From contig WWBZ02000022.1 in assembly GCA_011503125.2 (NCBI GenBank), forward strand, positions 3,038,001-3,102,000: a stretch of 64,000 bases of DNA, read 5' to 3'. Both the position numbers and the translations under genes were made by a program. Under the pieces are notes generated by a model, which was not told the origin of the DNA, did not search any database, and saw nothing but the letters and a program-made list of their open reading frames with translations. The stretch comes from Botryosphaeria dothidea. Lineage: Eukaryota > Ascomycota > Dothideomycetes > Botryosphaeriales > Botryosphaeriaceae. Shown here piece by piece: positions 22,500-32,301 of the stretch (position 1 is its first letter; each line of letters begins with the position of its first letter).

Positions 22500-24927
22500 A
22501 GCGGCCGACATGACGTGAATTCCAGGCTAGCTGCGTGCGCGCAGGTCGATTAGGGCGCAGATGGTTGCATGTGCGGCTGAGGCGCAGACTATCAAGCGAT
22601 TTCTGGTATCCGAAAGCGGACGAAAGGGCGCTGGCGTAAGCGCGGGCCGTCGAGCCAACCGGCTAAGGCGAGCATCCATGGCAAACACATCACATTCGCG
22701 AGCTAGGTCACGAGTCGTGATGATGAGAACAAGGTGACGAAGATGAACCGGCGAGCATGGCGGGACACGAACAGCAGTAAATAGCCGGTGGGCGCCAGCT
22801 GCTGACAATTGTCAGCGCTCAGGCTGAAGGGAGCGGGGTAAGTAGGCGCGGGCTAGGGGACGGCAGCATGGTGATCGGTGTGTGGTGGTCGCGTTGCGTT
22901 GCACAAGAAAGGGTGCGTTTATCTGGACTAGGATCGCCTTTGCGGGGCCTCGTGACGGGCGAGGGGGTTGAGAAATGGAATTTGGTGAGTGGGCAGCTAT
23001 CTTCACGCTGCTGCACCCGCGCCTGCATGGCGAGCGTTTTCGTCCCATGGGTGGCCGGCTGCCACACACGGGACTGCAGCCGTGGGCAGCCAGTGGCGGT
23101 GAAGCTTGGCCGGCTCGACGTAAAATTGCCGTCTGGTACCGCGTACGAACAGAGCGATGAGTCAGGGCCAAAAGGAATTTAAACGACGGGTCGACAGGGG
23201 CGCGCGCTCGGCATGATTGGCGGGGGCCGTCTCGAAAAGTGCAGCAGACGGTACGGAGGACAGGCTGTGGTTGTCAGCACGTCCGCGTCCGTGACGAGCG
23301 CTAGCGAGAGCAGGCCTGACTACTGAGTACAGAGCCCAAGCGCTGACAGGCCTCTCCTGCCAGCCTGCTCGCATGCATTGCTTTAGAGTTCGCTACTGCG
23401 AAGTCGGAACGACGGGCGTCCCAAGGCGTGTAAGATGAGAGGACAGCAGCGGAGGAAGTCAAACAACACGCTTCGCAGCATTGCAATCGCGCACCCTCAT
23501 TTTCTCCCTGCCATCATTTGCCGCGTTCAGATCAGGGGGCAAAACCTCGGCTGCAGTTGGATCGTCAACATCGAACGCTGCGGCACGGAGGGAGCCCTAG
23601 CGGCCTGTCAGATCAATGACGCGCTCTTCGGCCTGCAAGCATATAGCATAGCGACATAACGGTGGCCCGCCCGATCAGGGAGTGAGTGGGCTGCACGTCG
23701 CCCGGGGGGCCGGCTCCCTAGGGGAGGAAAAAAGAAAGACGGCCACAGCTCGCTGTTATTCTCGGCAGCGCGCAGCCTCGACGCAGAAGACCCGCACCAA
23801 TATTCCCAGGCGGGCGTGACACAGTGCGAGTCTGCGTGTAACTGCTCCGCCTGCAAAATAATTCCCCGGCCGCCGCGCCGACTGCCAGCCCAGATCAGCG
23901 CTGCAGCGAGCGACTGCGAGCCGTGTCTCGTGTCTGGGAGTGGGTACCAACGCCAGTCCACCAGTCCGGCGTCCTTCGCGATGCTTTTCGCCGGTCACGA
24001 CGCCATCGGTTCGACGAGTCCTGCAGCTGGACGGCACAAAGGATTCGCTGTGTGATGGGATCTGCGCGGTGCTGGTCTGGTCGGCTGTTGCACGCCTGCG
24101 TCCGGATGAGCTCCTCCCCCACGGAGGCGTACGCGTCGACAGCTACGCTCTTACGGGTAGCGCTCCGCAGGCAGCGAGTTACCGCCGCGACGGCGAGCGA
24201 GGGTGGATTATTGGCAGCCAGCGAGCCAGCAGCCACGGCTCCGGCCTTGCGACGCGCCTCAGGTGCCGCATGGAGCGAGCAAATATGGGCCAGGATCGAC
24301 GCGCGCAATGGCTGGGGGCTGCGGCCAGTGGGAGGACTGGGAAAGCAGTCACGCCGCGCGGTGGATGCAGCAGCCAGCGCAGGTCGAAGGTTCGAGGGCG
24401 TAATTGGGATCATCAACGGCCGACGCGTGGGAGCGTGGCAGGGCGGGCTGCGCGGCGTTGAAGAGGAGCCACCCGACGAGGAATTTGGTCGGTGAGGGCC
24501 TGACTCGCCATGCTCGAGCGGGTGTCGGCCTTCTTACATCACGCTAGCCGTGGGCCTAGACCTCTGGACGGCGGCGCTGGGAGGCTGAAAGCAGGCCATG
24601 CCCAATATGGGGGCGGATGGAGGCACAGGCCGCGGCCACCGGGATGTCCCGCAGCAGGCAATGCACGACCCATGGCCGCCGCGAAACGATCCATCTCCTG
24701 CAGCTTGGAGGTTGTCCCCAACTAAAGTACGACGGAAGCTCGCGGAGCCTTCGGCCGGTTTGCCGTATTGGGCCTTCGCGGCGAGCTTGCTCACGCCCGC
24801 ATCATCGCCCTCGCTCAGCCACGTTGCTTGCCGTCCTCCGGCGGTCATATGCCGCCGTCGCCGCCCGCCGTCCACCAGTCCGCCGGTACGTCATCTTCCT
24901 TGCTCACCTGTTGTGCAACTCTCGCAG

Positions 24928-24982
24928 ATGGATGGATGGATGGATGGATGGATGGATGGATGGATGGATGAGTGGATGGATG
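24928..24982 (+). repeat. (ATGG)n tetranucleotide microsatellite
   Basis: About 11 clean GATG/ATGG units followed by an interrupted unit (AGTGG) and two more. Because the unit is 4 bp, any reading frame cycles every 12 bp, which explains the WMDG-type repeats in frames crossing it. Confidence 0.93.
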
Positions 24983-25045
24983 CTTGGTGCCGCCTCCAGC
25001 GCGCGCGCCTGCAGCCCTCGCCTCAGGCCCGGCCCTGCCCTGTCT

Positions 25046-25095
25046 TGCCCTGCCTGCCTGCTTGCCTGCCTGCCTGCCTGCCTGCCTGCCTGCTT
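25046..25095 (+). repeat. (TGCC)n tetranucleotide microsatellite
   Basis: TGCC/CCTG units with occasional C-to-T changes, about 60 bp downstream of the ATGG array and on the same strand. Confidence 0.9.
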
Positions 25096-27379
25096 GTGCA
25101 ATCCATCCGCCTACTACTCTGGCGCGCGCACGCCTCCTGAGGTGGAGCGCAGCAGCGTTTCACTGAAACCGCCGCCCGCTGTCCCACTCCGGGCATGTCA
25201 TCACGCTGGATCGTCGCCGCCGACGGAGATAGCACATCAGCAGAGTCAGTCCTCCGCTGTGATCGCGTTGCAGCCTTTGGGCTTGAGTCGTGGCCGCGCC
25301 GACCCTGCAGATCTCAATGGGCTCGCCAACGAGCAGCAAGAAACCTCGCCAGTGCGCTTCGCGAGCCCGGTTTGGCAGGGCGGCCCCAGAAGAAGTACAG
25401 CAGAGTCAGGACGTTTCTATGGAATGCGCTGGACGCAGGCGGCGCAGCGGGTCGAGCGCCTTGCGTCAGCCTGTCAGCATCGCCGCCAGCGCACACCCAG
25501 GAGGCAAGCCAAGCGAGCAACTTTTTTTTCTCGACAAGGGTGGCCCAGACAGAGGGACCGTTGCGGGGACAGATCGCATCCATGCGGGCGCGGGCTTCTG
25601 CAATCAGATCGGCGCCGGGTGCGCGCCAGGGGAGGATGGTCTTTCGGCGCTTCGACGGGACGCTGCCTGCCCGGCTCACGTCCACGTCCAACAAGGAGTA
25701 CATACGAGAGTCAGCAAGCCACACTCTGGCGCTGCCCGTGAGACGGCACCTGGCAGTCCGCTTCCATCCACCGGCATCGGCCGCCTCCAGCAATTTCGAC
25801 GCACCCGACGAATCAAGCAGCTCAAGCGCCCGCCAGTGAAACCTCGTACCTGGCGACACTGCTGCTGACGCACGCCGCCTGATTCGGCCCAGCACGGTGC
25901 GGACTTGCTGCCGGCGCCAGAAGAGAGGCTCGTGGGGAGCGTCACACTTTTCACCGCTCTGCGGGCGTGACATGACGGCGGCTGATCCGTCTGACGTGCG
26001 GTTTTCCCAGCATTTTCGCCGTTTCAGACTCCACTCCCAGAGCCGGACGCCCCCTTCGCGCCTCTGCAGCCGCCGACGAATGAGCCGAGCAGCCGTGACG
26101 AGAAGCCCAGCAGCGCGGCTGAGTGCCGGGCAACGCCTGGCCGGCAAGGGCCGTCTTGATTGCTTGCAATCTCCGCTGAGCTTGTGGCACGGCCGTTGCA
26201 ACCCCAAGCCAAGGATGCGATCCTGCATCACCAGCCCGACGAGGGGCCGCGCTTGGTTTAAGGCTCGCGGCCTGCAGCATGGATGCTGCCGGCGCACCAG
26301 GCTTCCAGAATTAACTTGGCTCGCGCCCTCGGCGAATGGCGGCCCTTCCTGTGAGCGTGGTGGCCCCGGATCGCTGGCCGGCAGCGTTGGCGGCCCAGCC
26401 AACCTCCACCACCACCAGCACCGCGCGCCCCGAGACCCAGCACCCAACGACCCCTTGGCGTGCCGGCCGCCGGACAGATCTTTAGGGCACATCGCCAGGG
26501 TGGATGCGTCGTACGATTGGCTCCAGCCCCGGTCCTGGCCCTTGAGCAACACCCACACCACCTCGCTCGCTTTCGCAGCACCAGCGCGGCTAAAGCGTGG
26601 GCACGCCCACCATCGCCTTTTGGCCTGCCGAGCCTCATGCGTGATCTTCCTTACTCGAACATCGCCCAAGCCTAGTGCCACCGCGCGGCGATTGACCGCT
26701 TCCTCCAGCCATGAGAGTTCCCTGCCGCCGGGCCCCCATCGTCATGCGTCAAATGCGGTAGGTCGGTAGCTGACTGCACGGTCTGCAGGTGTCGGTCCTC
26801 TCGTCACCCTTCCCTGTTCCGTCGCACATCCCTACCCGCAGTGCTGCTGGTGTTTTCGCGCCTCCTGCTTAGCGTCCAGGTTCCAACCAGCGCCTGCGGC
26901 AAGGAGCTCCGTTGCGCCATGATACATACCCGTGCAATCAAGCCGCGTCCGTCGCGTTGCCCGCTTTAGCACTGTTCCCCATCGGGCCCTCTGATTCGGC
27001 TGTCGTTAGTTTTTGTCGGCTGCATCCACGATCATGATTAAAGATCAGCTTGCCCTGTCCAAGCCTCCAGCCCGTGCCACACCGGCCGGCTACCTGCACC
27101 CAACTAGTCGGTTTGACGATGAGCACGTCTGCTGCCATCCCCGTAAATGGGATTTTCACTAAGAACGGGCGACCTGCGCAGGCCTGGCCCTAGTTGTGAA
27201 CCGGGAGTTCCACCGAGGGTACATGACCCTAGTACCGCCCACGAGCCGCCGTATACTACCCACCCAACCTTGACACATGGGGTAATACTCGTCTGTCTGA
27301 GCGGGCTCCCGACCTAACGATCCTTTTAGCTGCCTCAGCCCCTTGTCCCGGCGAACACGTATGTTGACATCAAACCCCA

Positions 27380-27387
27380 TATAATAA
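27380..27387 (+). promoter_or_regulatory. TATA-like element before the 27.45-kb gene
   Basis: TATAATAA lies 63-70 bp upstream of the ATG at 27450 but only 6-13 bp before the alternative ATG at 27393. If it is a real TATA box, initiation falls after 27393, which favours the 27450 start. Confidence 0.35.
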
Positions 27388-27449
27388 TACCGATGGTCAG
27401 CCTCCTCCTTCGAAGGCCTTTTGGACAACAACCAAACAACACACCAAGC

Positions 27450-28538
27450 ATGAACGCAAGCTCGCCATACTCAACCACCACGGCCTCCACCTCTCCTCTC
27501 TTCTCCCAACGGGAGTCGAGGAGCTCCTATGGCCACAACACCTCCTCTTCCAAGCGGTCATCTCGCATTGAGAAGCCGCGCAGCATCCACAACAGTCCCA
27601 CCGGCCACGAGAGACGGAAGACCACCTCGGCTGCCAAGCGCTATGTCACGTTGGAGGATCGCTGGAACATGATGTTTGGATCGGGCGATGAGGAGATGCA
27701 AGACAGCAGCAACACAAGCGGTTTCTCCTCGTCAACTCGCCCCGTCAGCTGGCACCCGTCCTCGTCGAACTACTTCAACTCGAGTCCGGCCAATGAGCTT
27801 TCCAGCCAGAATGGTGGCTATGATTTCCTGGATCAGACGTCAGCGTACCCCAGTCCCGCTTCCGGCTACGCCTCCAATTCCGCACTGGCCTATCTCTCGG
27901 CCTTGGCGCAACGCAAACGCGAGACCTTTCCCCTTGCACCCCTCGACAATGACACATCGATGGAGACATCGCCTTTCCCCGACTACCATGAGTCTACTGC
28001 ACCAATGTCATCATTCTCCGGGATGACTTCCGCTCCATCCCAACAAACATGGTCCTCAATCAGCGCCCCCACCTCTCACCCTCGCATCCAATCCGAATCC
28101 TCGGAAGAAGAGGATGGCGACTGCATGGATGCAGAATCCCCCAAGGAGTCTGGCAATGTGTTGGTTGGGATGGGCTTGTATGACCCGCCCAACTACGAGT
28201 CTATGTTGACGTCTGGGTTGGGCAAGGGACTCAAGCTTGAAGAGACATGGCAACCACCCCCGGAGATTGAAAAGGAGGATGACGATGACGACAGCTCGGA
28301 TGAAGAGAGCATTGAGGAGGCCCCGGAGCCTTCGAAGGAGGCAGAAGAGGCGGATGATCAGCAATGCTGGACTCTCAACGCAGCAGCACAAGCAGTGCCG
28401 GCATCTGACCTCTCGGGACAGAGCTTCCTGCTCGAAGACGAAGAGACGTATACGAATGAATGGTGGTACCAGCAGCTCAAGCGGCCCACGGCACGGGATG
28501 CTGGGCTCGGCTACGGCTGGCTGCAACCGCAATGTTAG
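27450..28538 (+). CDS. Disordered protein of unknown function
   Basis: One uninterrupted frame of 362 residues from 27450 (381 if the ATG at 27393 is used). I do not recognise a named family. The N-terminal third is Ser/Thr/Asn-rich with basic patches, then comes KRYVTLEDRWNMMFGSG, which looks like a folded or conserved core. A long Ser/Pro-rich linker follows. The C-terminal part has ESSEEEDGDCMDAESP, VLVGMGLYDPPNYESML, GKGLKLEETWQPPPE, an acidic run (EKEDDDDDSSDEESIEE), and a hydrophobic end with TNEWWYQQLKRP and GLGYGWLQPQC. Alternating acidic and aromatic segments would suit a transcriptional regulator, but that is only a guess. The codon pattern and long frame support a real gene. Confidence 0.7.
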   Translation: MNASSPYSTTTASTSPLFSQRESRSSYGHNTSSSKRSSRIEKPRSIHNSPTGHERRKTTSAAKRYVTLEDRWNMMFGSGDEEMQDSSNTSGFSSSTRPVSWHPSSSNYFNSSPANELSSQNGGYDFLDQTSAYPSPASGYASNSALAYLSALAQRKRETFPLAPLDNDTSMETSPFPDYHESTAPMSSFSGMTSAPSQQTWSSISAPTSHPRIQSESSEEEDGDCMDAESPKESGNVLVGMGLYDPPNYESMLTSGLGKGLKLEETWQPPPEIEKEDDDDDSSDEESIEEAPEPSKEAEEADDQQCWTLNAAAQAVPASDLSGQSFLLEDEETYTNEWWYQQLKRPTARDAGLGYGWLQPQC

Positions 28539-29602
28539 GGAGTGGATTTACGACTACATAGCATAGCATAGCGATGGCGTTCTGCGTATCCGTTGGTTTC
28601 AGAAGTTTCGCCGGCACGCTCGCCTCCGCGACCTAGAGATACCCCACTGGCGGCAGTATGTGCACATTTGGTAGATAGCGAAAATAAAATACGAAATAGT
28701 TCAAACAGCGGCTTGGAAGTGTCTGGAATTGACGTGTCCCTCGTGTACGGACGGCTCGGGAATGTTATTTGCGGCACAGGCCGGTCCGGGCGAACGCTTC
28801 GATCGGTAAGGGAAGGTCATGCAGGGCAGGGCGCGAGGAAAAAGGATAGTTTGCTCGCACGGGGCGTGACTTTGGCGGAGTGGGTCTCGTTGCGGCAGCG
28901 GGACGGGCTCATGGCCATGTGCAACGCCCGCGGCTTGAGGCTTGGCTGATGTCTCCAGCTCATCGGTTTTGCATCTGACTCTGGCAAAAAGGCGGGCTGC
29001 CTATGGCGGGGGTCGGAGGGGCAGGGGGTCCACATTGGTCGTGTGCGAGCGTGCCTGCGCGGGAAATACAACACGAAACAGCGCCCGGTGTGGCGGGGCG
29101 GGCATCGAGGGCCCGGGCATGGCGCGGCGGGCAGGGGGGCGGAGGGGTGAGGCGTGTGTGGCAGCATACTTTGGTAGCGGCATCCTCCAGAACGAGGTGC
29201 AGCGAGGTGGGCTCCTGGCAATCTAAGCGTGGTCAAGGCCATGCGTTTGCACCGCGCGGGCAGCAGGACAGGGGTGGCGCGGCCGGACTAGGTCGCTAGC
29301 GCCTTCTTTAATTCAGCACAACACAACGCCCGAATATTCGACGCGCAGACGCGCACCGGACGGACGCACGCACGTAACAAACCGCCTGACGACTGACCGG
29401 CCGGCCCGCCGCCAAACGCGCACCGCGGCGCTAGCTTGCTGGCTGCCTGCCTGGTCCTGAACCGAACCCGTCCCTTCTGCTGAACCCAGCCACGACCCCA
29501 AGCCAGCGCTGCCGGAAGCGGGCGACGACGCACCATTTGTCACATCGCCTTACCGCCTTGTGCTCTTCGACTGCTGCTGCCTCCACATCCTCCGCCCTGT
29601 CC
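28539..29602. other. Intergenic region upstream of LAS1
   Basis: About 1.06 kb, GC-rich toward the right, containing the 3' end of the preceding gene and the LAS1 promoter. No supportable frame. Confidence 0.5.
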
Positions 29603-31267
29603 ATGCCGCGCTTCCAAGTCACCCCCTGGCGCCAGCCTGCCGAGCTGCTGGCTCTCCGCGACCGCCTGTACCTCGCCGGCCCCGACGACCGCCAGGCCGC
29701 CGTCCATCTGGTCTGCGGCCCCTGCTTGGCCCCCGCTGCAAGATGACGGAGCTGTTGCTCACACCAAAGCAGATCTCCGCGTGGAAGAGACGAGCGCCGT
29801 TGCCGCATGCTCTTGACTCGACCGCCCAGCTCATCGATGCCACGCTCCACGACGATCCCCAGCGCGCCTCGCTCCTGGCCATCCGCAATGCCTACTGCGC
29901 CGCCTTCAACCGGTACGCGCTTAAACTTTTTTTTTTTTCCTGCTCTTTCATTTCGCCCACTTCATGCCCGCTCCTTGACTCGCCTGATGGACGTATTTCC
30001 TCTTTCGACCAAGCCTCGAAGCCCACAGAAGCGCAAGCCCCTCTGATGCAGCTTACCCGTTTTGCGCAATAGGTTTGTGACTGGCTTCTGCGACACGGTG
30101 CAGAACAGCTTCAAGAAGATGTCTATGTACGACATGGCCCAAGAGCTCGACATGCCCGGTACCTTTGTGGAGCTGCGCCATGAGGCCACGCATGAGGACC
30201 TGCCGTCGCTGCGCCGCCTGCAAATGGCCACCGAGCAGGCGCTGCAGTGGCTGTGGCACCATTACTGGTCGAAACTCGATGCTTCCTTGCCGCCGCAACC
30301 TGAAAACAGGGACCCAGCCGCAGCCGAGGGCTGGGGCCCTGAGATCCGCGGCAACCTGCACCGTATTTTAAAGAGCTTCGTCAGTGGGAGGCGGGACGAA
30401 ATCAAAAAAGAAGGCCCGAAATCAGGCGTAGAGTCCCGCTCGGTGGAAAAGGCGTGGGAGCAGATTGATGCGTTAGGGGCCACGAAAAGACCAGAACTCT
30501 TCCGTGATGAGGTAATCTCGCTTCTCCTTGTTGATCGAGTGGTCGTGCCTTCAGATGCCAGGTGGGTACTGCCAGTCTGCTTTGCATGCTCAGCCTGTAA
30601 CGCTGACCACGGATGACAGGGTTGGCGACTCCCTGGACGGTGCGTATCTAATCTGGGATGGTCTGCTGTGCCGGCTGAACCTCGAACTGCAATACTTTGA
30701 GACTTTTGTCGAGCACATGTTCCGCTACATGGTTCAGCCATCCAAGGCTGATGCCAAGTCAGATGCATTCAAGGCGGCCATGTACAACTGGATTCTCCAT
30801 GTGTTGACTAGCAGGGTCTGGTCAGGGTCATGCTCACACGATATCCGGCGGGATGTGTGGTCCGCCACCATGACCGCGTGCATGATCCAGCCGAGTTACT
30901 GGTCTAAGAAGCTCGCGAAAGAGTTGCTTTTGGAGGGTAGCGAGGACTTCCAGGATGAGTGGCTACCGATATTCGAGGCCAGTCTTCCCGAAGCTCCACC
31001 CGAAGGTGTGGAGGGGGAGACAAGCGAGCTTGGTCCGAAAACTGACCCAGTGCCTGAATCCCAACTGGACCAAGAGATGCATGATGCCATGTACGCGTAT
31101 TCAACCTCCCCGTGTTTTTTCATCAGACTATCATTGACATTTTCAGCAACACACTGGAGCTTCCGGCACACCCACATGCTGATAGGAAGACTCAGCCACG
31201 TTCCGGTGGGTGGCGGAAATGGGAAGGCGCATGGCGATCGACTCCAATCGGCGTGAATCCTACATAA
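29603..31267 (+). CDS. LAS1: Pre-rRNA ITS2 endonuclease LAS1
   Basis: Five exons (29603-29710, 29773-29912, 30073-30561, 30620-31090, 31147-31267; introns 62, 160, 58 and 56 bp) give 442 residues. The N-terminus PRFQVTPWRQPAELLALRDRLY and the HEPN core are typical of Las1. The catalytic RHxxTH motif is present as RHEATH (118-123). The conserved tail GGWRKWEGAWRSTPIGVNP appears only after the last intron is removed. Las1 works with the kinase Grc3 to cut ITS2 at the C2 site during 60S maturation in the nucleolus. Intron 1 uses a non-consensus GTCTGC donor but restores a continuous Las1 frame (AVHLISAWKRR). The gene call is strong; intron 1 is the least certain junction. Confidence 0.9.
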
Positions 31268-32301
31268 CCGCACCCGGGCCCCCCTTCGCGGAATATATCG
31301 AAAAGCGTACCGAGAGGATTAATAGGATCGCAAGGCTCGCATCTGCCTCATTGGCTACGCCAATTTAGACCACCATTGGCTCCATGGTCCGACAGCTCTT
31401 ACGAGATCAAAAAGGAAAAAGCTTATACATGCCCCGTATACCGTAGAAGACCTTCACCGGCGTGACCCCGGAACTGGATGTGAGAATTGTGAAACTCACG
31501 CCACGAACGATCTGACATAATTATCGGAATCACTGTACCGACTTCCACATTGGAGCGAGCTGGCATGTGAGCTTAGGTGCGTGGGATGTGGCTGACTGAG
31601 GGAACACGGGACGCTCGGCTTATCTTTTACCTTTTCCCACATGCTACTCGTGTTATCAAGTGACAAGAAAAAGCAGTGAAGAAAGTGGCGTCTATGTATG
31701 TCACCGCTGCATTGCAGTAGGTCAGTCTATCGGCGCGCACTGATGCATGTCAATTCCCTAGATCTACTTTCTCTAAGCATGGTGTTTTTTCATTCACTGT
31801 GCGCTGACTATTCTGCAGACGGTATAGCTCGAACGAGACTGCAAATATCCAGAACCACGCGATCACAAGCTATGAACGATGCTATCTTCGAGCAAACTTT
31901 GCAGCCCTTCTTGCGAATTAGCGCCCGCGGGTGTCCATGCGGGTTTCTACCGGAGCGGCAGAAAAAAGAAAGTGATTTTGCCCCAGCCGTGCAACCCAGG
32001 TAGGTTTCAGCGCCACACGCCCGTGCTTCGATATCAAAGTGGTGTCACTGCTCGGAAAGCATGGAAAAAGAAAACCGGTTCAATTTTTAGACCCATCCGT
32101 CCAGCACCGTTGATCAAACATGCGGCCCAACGACTCCACTATTACTATCATCTTCTTCCAAAGAGCCAGAGACGAAGTAGATGCAACGATCATCCTGTCC
32201 ATCAGTAAACTTCTGTTCGCGGACTTTCACACCATAGGTTTGTACTCAGTTCGCGTTTCTTTTCAAACTTCGTTTTCCTTCTTCTCAACGCCTTCATTCC
32301 A
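31268..32301. other. Convergent intergenic region
   Basis: About 1 kb between LAS1 (+) and the SprT-like gene (-). Short frames only; nothing supportable. Confidence 0.5.

Larger units (their letters stand above)
22500..26930. other. GC-rich non-coding block
   Basis: A marked rise in G+C begins near 22.5 kb and continues to about 26.9 kb. It creates long chance frames on both strands (up to 455 codons on minus and 374 on plus). These overlap each other, are rich in Arg/Trp/Pro/Ala, and show no domain, start context or intron pattern. No transposase, reverse transcriptase or terminal repeat was seen. It could be a long regulatory region or a non-coding transcript for the gene at 27.45 kb. Confidence 0.5.

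Noticed and set aside
25314..26681. 455-codon frame on minus, with 374- and 290-codon frames on plus
   Set aside because: These overlap each other on opposite strands in a GC-rich block, have biased Arg/Trp/Pro/Ala composition, and show no domain, signal or splice logic.
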